Assembly (NCBI GenBank): GCA_009823505.1
Contig: VZQC01005068.1
Span: 1,321,990 to 1,385,989, forward strand
Direction: 5' to 3'
Source: Rhizomys pruinosus
Lineage: Eukaryota; Chordata; Mammalia; Rodentia; Spalacidae
Length of the DNA: 64,000 bases
Part shown: in pieces, positions 9,766 through 21,075 of the stretch
Layout of the letters: every line of letters starts with the position of its first letter
How positions within the stretch are numbered: position 1 is the first letter of the stretch
Notes under the pieces: model-generated
The model's input: the letters and a program-made list of their open reading frames with translations, nothing else
The model's database searches: none
What the model was told of the DNA's origin: nothing
Program-made: the position numbers and the translations under genes

Positions 9766-10520
9766 GCAGTTGTATTGGTTTAGGGAAATGGTGATAATAG
9801 GTTCTCCTCTAGGGCCTATGACCTCTCTAGCTACATTTATAGTATCAGGCATGGGTTCCATCATATTGAGGAGGCCTTAAAAGCAATTAGACAGTTGTTG
9901 GTTACCCCAGTAGGAGAGTGTCACTATTCTACTGTTAGGGATATCTTGCCAGGCTGGTCATTATTTTGGTTCACAGGATTTACAGCTGGGGAGGACTATT
10001 GATTGCTTTTCTCTCTTGGCAGCTTGCATAGTACTTGTCAGTTAGTGCTATGAGTGCTGGTCCTTGTAGAGGCTTCCAGGTCTGTTCCAGCTCAATTCCT
10101 CCAAGTCCTGTGTGTCTTCAGCACTAGGGTCTTACTTTCAAGTTCTGGGAGGCAGCCAAGTGTAATGTCATTAGCTTGTATTGTTTTTTGGTATCTCTTT
10201 GAGTACCCTGACCAACAACTCAAAGCAAAGTTTCTCAGGGGTGGTAGTGAGGTTTTGTTAGACAGTCTACGGCTCTTGGGGAGTGTTATTACCCCTTGTG
10301 GCGTAACTCCATTTCACATATGTGTATGTATGCATATATGTACATGTAATGTATTATTAAATATGCTTATAAAAAGAATGTTTTCTCTCTTTTTCAAGCA
10401 TCCTTGGTGTTCATGTCATTTCTCCCCGTCCCTCTGTACTACCCTTCCTGCCCTCTCCCCAGCAAAAGTCCCCTCCCATGTATTTGTCATATCCCCCTTG
10501 TTAGCACCTGTCATTTCTTA
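9766..10520 (-). mobile_element. L1 3' UTR fragment (Lx-type), antisense
   Basis: Ordered antisense blocks are TAGGTTCTCCTCTAGGGCCT, ATATCTTGCCAGGCTGGTCA, TCTTCAGCACTAGGGTCTTA and a C-rich end. The same blocks in the same order occur at 56265-57345. A 155-codon plus frame crosses this UTR and is not a gene. Confidence 0.7.
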
Positions 10521-10600
10521 GATAAATAAAACCATCCTGTGGGCAAACTCCAATTTACTCATTTCACCAGGTAGGAGTGGTTGGGAAAATATTTTGGTTT

Positions 10601-10826
10601 GGGATGGAGAGATGGCTCAGTGGTTAAGAGCCTGTACTGCTCTTCCAGAGGATCCTAGTTGAATTCCCAGCAGCTGTGCCAAGTGGCTCATAACCAGTTC
10701 CCAGGAGATCCAATGCCTCTGGCGTTCATGGGCACTTGCACTCTCATGCACACACACACACAGACAGACACACAGATGTACACACATATACATGAAATTT
10801 AAAATAAAAATAATTCCACAATTTAA
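10601..10826 (+). mobile_element. B2 SINE
   Basis: B2 head GGATGGAGAGATGGCTCAGT, a diverged middle, a CA-rich distal part and an AAATAAAAAT tail. The flanking duplication AAAATATTTTGGTT lies at about 10586-10600 and again after the tail at 10827-10840. Confidence 0.92.
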
Positions 10827-10994
10827 AAAATATTTTGGTTAGAAATGAAAATCAGAAGACACAGATACAAATGCAGCAAAAAGTAGCTGGTAGATGATTC
10901 TATTACTTTCTCTATTTAACTGTGGTAGTAAAAGTCTAAAAGAGTTTCTCACATTGTTAGTATTTTTAACATGGATAGTTAATAGCTAAAATTT

Positions 10995-11030
<36 letters not shown>

Positions 11031-11056
11031 TATTTTTTTTTTTTTTCTTTTTTTTT
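10995..11056. repeat. (CTTT)n then T-rich tract
   Basis: About nine CTTT units then a T-rich run that merges with the reversed A-tail of the adjacent B1. It probably arose from that tail. Confidence 0.93.
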
Positions 11057-11203
11057 TGCGTCTTATTGAGGACGGGGTTCTCCTGACACGGCTGTCCTGG
11101 AACTCACTATGTAGACAGACTAGGCTGGCCTTGAACTCTCAGAGATCCGCCTGCCTCTGCCTCCCGAGTGCTGGGATTAAAGGCATGTGCCACTAGGCCC
11201 GGC
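11057..11203 (-). mobile_element. B1 SINE
   Basis: Full-length minus-strand B1. CTGTCCTGGAACTCACTATG, CTGCCTCTGCCTCCCGAGTG and GGGATTAAAGGCATGTGCCA are followed by the 5' end GGCCCGGC. Confidence 0.93.
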
Positions 11204-11950
11204 AAGCTAATATTTTTTTACATCAGTTCAGGGCAAGTAAACAGGAAAAATTAGTATCTGAAACAGCTATTTGGATTACTCTATCAAAAATGCATAACAT
11301 TTAAAAATTCCAGCCAGTTATATATGTGTGTTACATAATTGTGGCCAAGGTAATACTTAACTGAAAAAGATAAAAATTACTTCCCTTTGCTAGTGTAGCT
11401 GACGTTCATCTGTTTCTGGAAAAGCCTCTTCTTTCTTCAATGAGCTATATTCTCTGTTAATTTCAGAAGGAGCCCTCTTGTTTTCAGTGAAAGATGTAAA
11501 TTGAATTCAGTGTCTTTTTTTATCCTTAGAACTTATCCATAGGCCACCCAGGCAACAAGCATTACCAACTGCATTTTGCTGAAAGATGAAATTGGATTTT
11601 ATAAGCTCCTTGAAACTCGTGACACATGGAGTTACCTGCCCTAGTGGATAGTTAAGCTCTTACACACAAACATCAAATGGATTTTTGTCTTCCTTCCTTT
11701 ACTTTGAAATCCTCCTTGGAATCGCCAGAACCAAGAGAGTCCTTATGTGGGAGGTGAGGAATCAGATAGTGGTAGGGGCTAAACAAAGTTCTTCCATATC
11801 CTTCTCAGCTCTCTAGCGCATGTGTTGTGGGAGTCTGCTCATGACAGACACTTCCAATTGAATGTTTTGTCAAGGACAAAGATAGAGATGCAGAAACCAC
11901 AAAAACTGTAGCTAAAAACAATTATTCAAAAGAAGACATTTTATTTATTT
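11204..11950. other. unassigned, probably unique sequence
   Basis: I see no repeat signature and no convincing open frame. Confidence 0.4.
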
Positions 11951-11952
11951 TT

Positions 11953-12404
11953 TTTAATTTAATTTTTATTGATGGTTTGTGCATTTCGTACACCATTTTC
12001 CAATTCAGATCTGGCATATTTCCCTTTCCCTTCCCCCCCACCCCTACCCCATCCCAGATCATGTATTCTGCCATAACCAGAATCCAAGTCAACAGCTCCA
12101 GAGAGAGAGGACAGTTTTACTTCTCATCCACCTGTGCCCCTTTTCTAAGCCTAGGGAACAAGCTGTGGAAGAGGGGGCGTGGTAGAATGTAAAGGCTGCG
12201 ATTGGGGTGAACGGTGAAACTACAGCGATGTAGTCTGGACACTCGTTTGATCAACTTGATTGAACAAACAACCTGTCACCCCCCCCACTGAATGGTGGGA
12301 CTGTGGGGGTTTGGGCACAACAGTCTGTAGATTGGTTTTGCACGAAGGATGCTTATACTCATGGATTATCACTTATAGCTAAAAAATGAAAAAAAAAAAA
12401 AACC
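11953..12404. mobile_element. head-to-head L1 fragments
   Basis: 11953-12100 is an antisense L1 3' end of tail form A (TTTTTATTGATGGTTTGTGC, then the C-rich block and TGTATTCTGCCATA). From about 12105 the sequence is sense L1 3' UTR-like (CTGTGGAAGAGGGGGCGTGG, GAATGTAAAGGCTG). It ends in a distinct module (GGTTTTGCACGAAGGATGCT, ATAGCTAAAAAATG) plus a poly(A). That module recurs reversed at 25735-25835. Confidence 0.6.
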
Positions 12405-14245
12405 TGGAAGAAAAGAAGACATTTTAAAAGGGAAATCTTTGTCTCTACCTCTGCACAGTCCAGTGCAGTGCTTCCTCTCTTGAATTGACATTTTCCTTTC
12501 TTTCATTACTTACAAATGGCCATCTTTGGGGCTTTTTTTGAAAGTGGGAGAATTCAAGTTTATTTCTCACTGTTTGTCTTCATATATTTATGAACCGCAG
12601 GGCTCCAAGCAGGAGTGAAAGGATGAATGTGAACTGGCTGTCCTTTTTAGGTCTTGATTAGAAATGGCTTACTGTTAATTTAAACTGTGAAACTTCATGA
12701 GCTTCTGGCCTGTGGCATCCATTATAGCCCTTTGCCCTCCATTCACAAAACACCCTCATCAGACATGATCAGAATTCTTCTTGTTTTTCTTTTTAAAATG
12801 TGTGTACTTTTAACAGTACAGTGTGTTGCTTCTGAATTTTCATCACTTCTAAGTCAATGTCACAGAGGCCATATGCCTGGCGTGTCCATGTGACCTCCAT
12901 TTATTCCACATAGTCTGTTCTGTATTCATACTTGACTGATGAAAAAGAAAATTACTTGATAACTTGCTGCATTTAGAAATTGCAGATATATGGATGAGCT
13001 AAGGTCCCAAGGAAAAGTTGCATAAACTGTAGTCATAAAAATGTACACTGCTGAGACTGTCTTTGAAAGTATGTAGCTTAGAATAAAGGGGGTGATTTTG
13101 TCAGGGTAATAAAATTGCAGTAGGTCAGCGCCTGTAGGTTTGATTGCTGCTTACATACGACTTCAGAACTCAGATATGAAAATACAGGAGCTATCTGTCA
13201 TGGTGTGTTTAAAAGACACACACTAAAAGGAAAAAAGAGTTCATATCACCACTGAATATCTGCTTATACAAAATGTAACGTTTTATTTATTTATTTATTT
13301 ATATATTCACTTATTTATATTTTAAATTGGGCTTTCTATAACCATTGCCATGTAAGCAATCGAAAGGCAGAGTTTGCATAATTTGATATGAAACTTCTTT
13401 ACTTGCTAAGAATAGAAACAATTTTTATTGAAACAGGACAGCTTAATATTACATTATATAATACCATAACTCACACAATAAACCAATTTCAACTTAAGGA
13501 ATTAGTTTTGCATAAGCCTGGCTATTAGTATCAACTGCCAGACGACTGATGGATTTCATTACTTTTATTTTCCCTTGTTGGTGTGATTTCTGTACATGAG
13601 GTCTTGTCAGAGCAAGAGAATTGTGCATGGCTCAACAGATTTCTCTAAGATGTTTAAGAACTGCAAAATTCAACTCTGACTTCAATAGGACTTCAGTGGG
13701 GGAATCAAAAACCAGGTTCCCTGTTTAACCTCCTTTGACCATTTCCTTCCACAATACTCAGGCGATGGCTTACTCTATTCCTAAGGGTCTGGTGATCAGC
13801 AGGAGGACCTTGGGAAAGCTTCATCTTCTAGCCTGTCCATTGTGCAACACATCAAGAGCTGCACATGGGCAAAGTAATCAGCAACAAGATTAGCCATGGA
13901 AAACAACAATTTTTGATCCTGAGATTCTCAGAACAAAAAAGCATCTTGTGACTAGGCAGTTAGGGTTAGAAGTGTGTCATTTGGCTACAAATGTCCACAG
14001 CGAGAGGGTATTCGACACTCTGCAATCACCCTTCCCCTCTATAAATTGTCTCTAAATCAGCCTCCTGGCAAGATGATTCTTCATAGAGAGACTTTGGACT
14101 GCCTGCACTTCCCCTTTGCTAGGTTCAGCATCATAAAGAGCTTTCTATACCAGAATACACTATGGCTAATTAGCTTCTAGACTAGACCTCTTAATGGGAA
14201 GAATAGTGAAGTAAGTAAAAAGCAATCATTCTTTATTGGAGACAA
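12405..14245. other. unique AT-rich sequence with a (TTTA)n
   Basis: No gene is recognised. A short TTTA repeat lies at 13280-13303. Frames up to 68 codons have no recognisable similarity. Confidence 0.4.
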
Positions 14246-14249
14246 GTAA

Positions 14250-14400
14250 GGAAAGCAGCCAGAGTTGGGTAGGAGGTACTGGGGGTGGTGGGGATGTGAG
14301 AGGGGGTCCTGGAAGAGGTTGTGAATGAGAACAAAACATCCCATGATGAAACTCATTACTTTATGCTAACCTAAAAATTAATTAAAATATATCTTTAAAA
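14250..14400 (+). mobile_element. L1 3' terminal fragment, sense
   Basis: G-rich stretch GGGGGTGGTGGGGATGTGAG followed by AACATCCCATGATGAAACTC, CATTACTTTATGCTAACC and AT-rich tail. This is the usual end of an old Lx-type L1. It is short and noncoding. Confidence 0.6.
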
Positions 14401-15639
14401 ACAGGTTCTCCTTGGGTCAATGGATATTTAAATTATTTTAATTTTCATTTATTTATTTTAATTGTGTTCCTGAGAGAAGAGAATTACTTAGTAGTGAAGA
14501 CACACAGTTCTTGGCTGGACTCTATTGTGCTATTTAACTTCAAATAAACTTCTATTTTAATTTTTCTTGTTAAAACAGCACTGCTATTTGGTGATGTTAC
14601 CATGGTAATGAAGCTTTGGCAAACAACGATGAGTGCTACCCAAATAGCAGACAAAAATCAGAATATAGAACAATAATGCAAGTCCAGTAAATGGCCCCCA
14701 TTGTCACCTATGGAACTTTCAAACAAGTAGTTGAAGAATGAAGAGACAGAAAAGATGGAGAATACAGGGTATTACCCAGGAGACTAGCGCACAGGCATTG
14801 AGATAAAACTGGTGCCCAGTGAAAGTTCTTTTCTGAGAAGCAATCATGGAACTTTTAAAGTTAAACCGAAAGTAATCAGAGAACCTATGGTTGGTGTGGT
14901 ATGGGCAATTAAGAAAGCAATTCTAGTAGACAGCCTGCTTAATTGGCCAGGTTGAGAGTGGGGGTCAGGGAAGGAGAGCAAGTGCTCAAGCCACAGTTGG
15001 TGCAGACTCAATGTTAAAGCTACAATCTAGTGATTTCCATCTACACAGGATGCACGTATGTGCAGGCGTGTTTCTCAGCCTCCCCATACCCTTTTTCTTA
15101 GTCTTTTGAGAGAAGGCATTAGCATGTGATTGCTTTTCACCAAATGGAGTTGCCTAGTAGAAGCTCTGCTTATTGTGTCTCCTGTGTATTCAGTCCATCC
15201 TGTTCTGTTTTTACTGTTTGCACCAATTTTCAGTTCAAGTTCTCACCACCTTTCTCCCTTGGCTTTCTAGCATTTTCTCTGAAATCCCTCCTTCTATCTC
15301 TTTTTGGCAAAGTTTTATAATACTAGATTGATCATGAAAGTGACTTATGTTATTTGCCCTACACCATTAACCAATCTTCCAGTTCCTGAATGCATTGTCT
15401 ATCACTCTAGTCTGCTACCCTTCCAGCTATCAAGCAAGAGGAGAGCAAAGGAAACCATTTAGTTGGTTGGCTTTGTAACTCATTTATTGAAATGAGAACT
15501 TGTCGGTGAATCCTTTCTGCTTTCCTTTGCTGTTCCATTGACACAAAGAATATTTTTCCCTTTCTAAAATTTGTCAGGAAACTCATTTCCATTTGGTAAA
15601 ACACATTCGGATTTATTGATAATTTTTAAAAAGTTTATT
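14401..15639. other. unassigned, mostly unique sequence
   Basis: I see no repeat boundaries and no plausible gene. Several purine-rich and AT-rich stretches are present. Confidence 0.35.
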
Positions 15640-15813
15640 TATTTTGTCCAGTAGCCTTATGAAACTGGCTTCAAAATCTCAGAGGCTCGGATTGTTGTCC
15701 CTGGCCAAATCTTGCGGATTTTCATGGGGGCTCCTACTCAGGGTGGACAGGACCAGGCGCTGGTGCAAGAAGTTGCAGCCCTCGAAGCTGAGGGAGTGCG
15801 CCTGGGCGGCCAT
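15640..15813 (-). pseudogene. Rcl1-like retropseudogene fragment (5' end of coding region)
   Basis: From an ATG at 15813 (minus) the frame reads MAAQAHSLSFEGCNFLHQRL and continues VLSTLS. This closely resembles the N-terminus of RCL1, the nucleolar RNA 3'-phosphate-cyclase-like protein of 18S rRNA processing. After VLSTLS the similarity shifts frame (a KIRKI-coding stretch), returns, then shifts again before DFEASFIRLLDKI, where it ends at 15640. Only about 55 of RCL1's roughly 370 residues are represented, with at least two frame changes and a stop, so it is dead. The run without intron sequence suggests a retrocopy. It is GC-richer than its surroundings. The parent assignment is from memory. 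Confidence 0.8.
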
Positions 15814-15956
15814 GTGCAGGGTCCAAGTCCCAGACATGTTCACCCAGGACAGATCACCCCTTAATATTAAGAACTTTACTAATTTCCCACTAAAAATATC
15901 AATATGCAAATAAAAGATGTCTCCACCACCTGGTTCTAGCTGTTTCTCCAGAGGTA

Positions 15957-16196
15957 ATGAGTTTCCGAGGTCCAGATGTGAGTTCCCTGGCTCACTTGGA
16001 GGAAGAGCCCTCAGGTCACGCTGCTAAAATAGTGTCTCAGCAGCCCTTGGATATCCTCAGACTGGCTTCGTCTAGAGATGACTTGGCAGTGTACATGAAA
16101 GCCTTTTATGCCTCACGTTGTGCTGTGATGATGTCAGAGGCTGGGATCTTAGACTGTTCTTTAGCTTATGAATGGGTTATTGTCAGGGATGCATAG
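15957..16196 (+). other. unrecognised 79-codon open frame
   Basis: An open frame beginning MSFRGPDVSSLAHLEEEP with mixed composition and no repeat beneath it that I recognise. It has no Kozak purine support I would rely on, no splice context and no family resemblance. It lies 140 bp right of the Rcl1-like fragment on the other strand. Chance is the default explanation. Confidence 0.15.
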
Positions 16197-16319
16197 TTCT
16201 GTTCACCAGGTTAATTGTATTTGAGGAACTGGTGTTTGGGGTGAGGAGGGTGGTTATGAGGTGTGTTTAGATACTTTTTGTGTTCTAGGTGTATCAAAAA
16301 ACTTTCTTAAAAGTTAAAA

Positions 16320-16360
16320 AAGTTTATTATTTTTGTATTTTAAGTGTATGAGTGTATTGC

Positions 16361-16396
<36 letters not shown>

Positions 16397-16548
16397 AAAC
16401 TCATGTTGTGCAATGCCTGTGGATATAGAAGGTGTCAGATTCTCCTAGAACTAGAGTTATGGATGGTTGTTAGCCACCATGTGGGTGCTGGGAATCAAAC
16501 CCAGATCTTCTACAAGAGCAACTGGTGCTCCTAACCACTAAGCCCCCA
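16320..16548 (-). mobile_element. B2 SINE with internal TG tract
   Basis: Minus-strand B2. The tail is at left, a (TG)n expansion lies at 16363-16393 in the distal part, then CACCATGTGGGTGCTGGGAA and CTAACCACTAAGCCCC mark the tRNA-like head at right. Confidence 0.9.
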
Positions 16549-17861
16549 AATTTTACTCTTTTAGTAATACAAATAGTTGCATGAATCAGTACAGAATATT
16601 AGTATTTCATTTTCAGAAAAATACAATCATAAGTTTGCAATATTAAAAAAATATTTGATCAAAATTCCAACCTAACTAGGAAGCTCAGCCAAGGTATAGG
16701 CAACACTAACCTACATTTGGCGGCTCCAGCAGAGGTGTCTATAGTGAGCTGGTTGTGGGGTGTGAGAAAAAAAATCGTTGGAGAAAATTCATATCCTAAG
16801 TACATGGATTCTAGGTAACATCTGGATATCTCCTCCATATGAAATTAGAGAAAACTAATGGAATCACTAACTGGTTTTACTAATGACAGCCCAGTTCTGA
16901 TGTTTCAAAAGGTATAGAGTTAGCTTATAGATATGGAATGTTGAAAGTGGGGAGGCCCTACTTGTAGCCCTTAACCTCAGAAAGAACTTTATTTTCCTCA
17001 CCTAGACTAAAGCAGTGATGTTGGAAAATGAGTATGAATCATAGGGCTTGTTGAGACTTTGGTGGTTTCCATGTGCTGAGTTTCTTAACTAATTTGGGAT
17101 AATGCCTGAGAGAATGTAATTTCATTGAGTCTTTGGTGGGGATGATACTGTTGATCTGGGGCTGGAATTTGAGAATCACTGGGCTAAATTTTCAAAAAGC
17201 CTATGTTTTGTTTTCCTGAACGAAGGGTATAATTATAAACTGGACAAAGCTCTTTGAATTAAACTGGACATAACTCTTTGAATTAAGGTGTCAGTTCTTT
17301 ATTTATAGATAGTAAGTGTTTACAAAGTTCTATGTGAAAAGAGAGCTAATATCTTTTGTTACTTTCATAAAACTACCCAATATCTTTTTCTTGAAAGAAA
17401 AGAAAATACTTAGAAGGGTAAAAGCAAGAAAGAATTGTTGAAAATTTCAAAAGCCTTTGAGGATAGGTTTCACTGTAGCTCCACTCTTATGTATAATTAA
17501 TACTTGCTAATGAAAACATTGTTTTTGAAATAAAAAAAAGCTCATGAAAACATATACCACTTTGAACCCAGTATGCTGCATCTTTTCAGTTGTCTAATAA
17601 ATAAGCAACAATGCACTCAGATAATACCAGAATTAAGATACAGACTGTTCAGTAACTTTTAAAATATCTGAGCATTACAATAACAGTAATAAAATAAGAA
17701 CATTATTTTTCTTGGGAAAAGGGAATAAAATAAGATATCACAGGAATTAAAATACCAAAAAACTGTATTTATGTCTCAGTAATTAATCATGAAGAACATA
17801 CTTTAACAAGAATCTGCTTTTTGATACCAATAAAATTGGTAACAGAATAAATTGAAATTTA
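16549..17861. other. unique AT-rich sequence
   Basis: No repeat family or gene is recognised. A short local direct duplication (CTCTTTGAATTAA, twice) lies at 17237-17286. Confidence 0.4.
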
Positions 17862-18083
17862 TTTTTTAAGATTTATTTTGAAGTATGTGTACCTGTGTAT
17901 ATATGTGTAAAGATGTGTATGTATGAGTGCAGGTTCCTGCAGAACCCAGAAGAATGTGTCAGTTCCCTTGGAACTGGAGGTACAGGCAGTTGTAGACTGC
18001 TCTAAGTTGGTGCTGGGATCTGAACTGTGATCCTCTATAAGAGCAGTACTTGTTCTTAATGAGTGAGTCATCTTTCCAGCTCT
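17862..18083 (-). mobile_element. B2 SINE, diverged
   Basis: Minus-strand B2. GAGTGCAGGTTCCTGCAGAA, TTGGTGCTGGGATCTGAACT and AAGAGCAGTACTTGTTCTTA lead to the head near TCCAGCTC. Confidence 0.85.
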
Positions 18084-18259
18084 GACATTCTTTTTCTATT
18101 TTTATTTTTTGAAGCAGTAGAGGTGAGACAAATAATGTATAGCTAGTGTAAAAAACCAGAGGAATTCATATTAGTCCAAAAACCTATTGACAAATTACAC
18201 ATATAGTATCTCTACATGAGTCCATTTGTATAGCTGAAGACTAAATACCAAGAAACAGT

Positions 18260-19373
18260 ACTAGTCAGGAGAAACCTTCCTTTGAGTTGTCGGCTAAGGT
18301 AGATGAAGAGACTCCCAAAATTACACAAGCTATTGCCGTAATCTTTGATTTCCTCCCCAAACTTGAAGGTAAGACCCTACTGCTGAAGACAGGACATACG
18401 TCAAACACAGGATTTGGAGCAGGGGAGCTGAAACTGACATAGAAGCCACCTCCCGTGAAGGCTACCTCTCTTTTGAGAAAGCACTACACAAGCTGCTATG
18501 AGAGAACATCAATCGGTGGTCCAACTCCAGCTTCAAGGCATAAAAACCACATCAGTGACTGGCACAGCAAATGACATTGGTGCAGTAATGGCAATTTTAT
18601 GTTGAGGGTAATCAACAGCTACCTAATTGGACTCAATGGGAGGAAACTTCTATGTGGTAGTGTAAGCAAAGCCAAATACATATGGCTGGAGAAGTCAAAG
18701 ATCTTAGAGAAAACTGTCACATCCCTAGATAAATATAATTTCTTACTATGTACAAAATAAGGATCTTTATATTTACAGACAAGTATCCCAGACACCACTC
18801 ATCATAGAAGGTTCTTTTGCAATAGAGAAAGATTATTTCTGAATTCCACAACTTGCCATACAGAGATTGTCTGTGAATTTTCAAGCCAAGTGGCACATCT
18901 ATGATGCAACCTCTATACCTAGGGCTCTTACAACACAGAACAAGGGGTAAGGAGATCACTAACGCATCTCTCAATTCTCATCAATGAAGCTCCCTCATTC
19001 AACAAAGAACCAGAACACAAAAAGTCACAAATGACCGAAGTGTAGATAATATGGGCCTGCAGAATGTGAGTCCTTGGATGGGACTCCTATATTAAACTCC
19101 ATCTACCCAGGGCTCAGGGACCATAGTAGAAGAGGGGGTGAAAAGATTGTAGGAGCCAGGGAAAGGGTGCATGACCATATGGAAATAAAAGTCCTATAGG
19201 CTCCTTGGACTTTGCTCATATGTACCAACAGCAAAAGTATCAACACACACAAGACCCATGTAAACTCAAGCAGACAAAAACTCAGTGCATAACTGTGGAA
19301 ATTTATAACAGACCCCAATAATAGCTGAAGAATTATTGGCAGGTCATTATTGTTGGATGAGGAAGAGCTGATC
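18260..19373 (+). mobile_element. L1 3' UTR (Lx-type), sense, left part
   Basis: Ordered sense phrases include ACACAAGCTATTGCCGTAAT, GGTAAGACCCTACTGCTGAA, CAGCTACCTAATTGGACTCA and CAGGGCTCAGGGACCATAGT. The last block matches 28180-28640. At GAAGAGCTGATC (19362-19373) the element is broken by an antisense L1 and resumes about 19926. Confidence 0.75.
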
Positions 19374-19925
19374 TTTTTTTTTTTTTAAATAAAATACTTT
19401 TATTGATGTTTTGTGTATTTCATAAATCATTTTCACTCCAATTTAGACATATTCCCCTTTCCCTGCCCCCCACCCCACCCCAGTTCATGCACTCTGCCTT
19501 ACCTGCCCTGCCTCCTTCTCTCCTCTCCCCAAAATTTTTCTCTGCAAAAGTTTATTGTCCTAGGCAGAATTCAACCACATCAGTCTGTTCCTTGACCCAG
19601 TCCTCATGCTGCTGTGGTTCCCATCCAAGTGTACCGCTCCAAAATATGCCTATATAAACATCACAAATGTACCAGAATTATGTCCTCCTGGAATAAACTT
19701 TATGCTAATTCTGAAATATGTTTAGGAATTCACATTTTTCCCTTTAATTTTATATTACTCTAAAATATGAATATATACCTTCCACCCATATACAATGTCT
19801 GAAATAATTACAATGTCTGAAAATAAGTGGTAAGTTAATTCTGGGGCCCATTAAGAGATTCACATTATAACAGCACAGTTGCTTTCAGATAAAAAGAAAT
19901 ATAACAATAATGTTGCTCAGCTTGC
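19374..19925 (-). mobile_element. L1 3' UTR fragment, antisense (tail form A), nested
   Basis: It starts in a T-run (reverse A-tail) and TTTTATTGATGTTTTGTGTA, followed by the C-rich block and TATTACTCTAAAATATGAAT. It ends near GTTGCTCAGCTTGCC. It aligns with 1104-1655 and sits inside an older sense L1, so it is the younger of the two. Confidence 0.75.
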
Positions 19926-20160
19926 CTTTCAACTGGGGGAAGAGACACTGGATGGCCTGACTGAACTCCAGTGGATGAACTTTCACTGAGGGATATATGG
20001 GGACAATAACTTGACATGATGGGCCTTGACATAGATGACAGAATATGTCAATTCCACTGGAGGAGGGCTTTGGGAGGATTCCAGTGGTGAAAAGTATTGA
20101 GGTTATTGGAATGTTCTGTGTGAAATACACAAAAATCGATAAACAAAACAAAACAACAAA
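19926..20160 (+). mobile_element. L1 3' UTR, sense, right part
   Basis: It continues the interrupted L1: CTGACTGAACTCCAGTGGAT, GACATGATGGGCCTTGACAT, then ATTCCACTGGAGGAGGGC. The 28640-28860 L1 carries the same sequence without interruption. It ends in an AAAC-rich tail. Confidence 0.75.
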
Positions 20161-20192
20161 TAAAGCAGTGTTAGAGTATATCCTGAGGTGAA

Positions 20193-20216
20193 TATTTATT
20201 TATTTATTTATTTATT
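20193..20216. repeat. (TTTA)n
   Basis: A short TTTA array directly left of a minus-strand B1. It is probably that SINE's modified tail. Confidence 0.9.
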
Positions 20217-20397
20217 GGTTTTTTTGAGACAGGCTGTCTCAAAAACTATTATGACGCCTTTTGAGACAGATGTCTCAAAAAACTCCGGCTGTCCTGGAAC
20301 TCACTATGTAGACCAGGCTGGCCTTGAACTCACAAAGATCTGCCTGCCTCTGCCTCCCAAGTGCTAGGATTAAAGGTGTGTGCCACCACGCCCAGCT
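20217..20397 (-). mobile_element. B1 SINE with expanded palindromic tail end
   Basis: The B1 body (CTGTCCTGGAACTCACTATG to CCACCACGCCCAGC) is normal. Its 3' end, left on plus, is enlarged by two short inverted repeats at 20219-20245 and 20259-20283. Each is built from GAGACAG facing its own complement TGTCTC. Confidence 0.92.
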
Positions 20398-20765
20398 AGG
20401 TGAATATTTATTAAACTCATCTATGATGTTTTGAGCCTACCTTTTGGAGTCCTATGAAATTATTTTGTTGAATGTTTGAATAGTTGAATATTATGACCCT
20501 TTGAATCAACCATCTTCATGTAATATATTAGGGTTCTCCAGAGAAGCATACAGGCATGTTTAATATAATTATCATAAAGTACTGTACTGGTTGTTGAGAT
20601 GATGGAATTTGAGAAGCAGAAGAATCTGCCATGTATAGACTGAACACCCAGGAAAGATACTGATGTGAGTCAAAGACCCAAGGGTTAGAGAAGCTGTGGT
20701 TTAGAGTCTATTGCCTGAGCGTCTGAGAATCAGCAGTGCTAAGGGCAGTAGGTGATGTTCTAACT
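20398..20765. other. unassigned sequence
   Basis: I recognise no element or gene. GGGTTCTCCAGAGAAGCATA suggests an old interspersed repeat that I cannot name. Confidence 0.35.
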
Positions 20766-20789
20766 AAAAAAAAAAAAATAAAAAAAAAT

Positions 20790-21045
20790 ATATATATATA
20801 TATGTAAGAGAACAACAAAAGAACGGGAAAAAAAGACTGAAATAGTGAAGTCCACCCCCCCCAAAAGCCTCTGATTCAAAAAAAAAAACTCTGGAAAGAC
20901 TCAGAAAAAGATGCAAGACATGTACGGCAGAGTGCAGGAACTCAGGTGGGGTGGGGGGCATGGAAAGGGAAGTGACTCTAAATTCGATTGAGAAATGATG
21001 TATTGATGTATGGAAATAGTTTAATAACAATAAATTAAAAAATAA
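20790..21045 (+). mobile_element. L1 3' end, sense (tail form A)
   Basis: AGAGAACAACAAAAGAAC, a C-run, GACTCAGAAAAAGATGCA and GGTGGGGTGGGGGGCATGGA end in an AATAAATTAAAAAAT tail. It is the reverse complement of the left part of 1104-1330. It is preceded by A-runs and a short TA array. Confidence 0.75.
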
Positions 21046-21075
21046 TGTATCTCAAATATAAAAATATAGTCATTT

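Noticed and set aside
10054..10521. 155-codon plus frame
   Set aside because: It crosses an antisense L1 3' UTR, which does not encode protein in that orientation.
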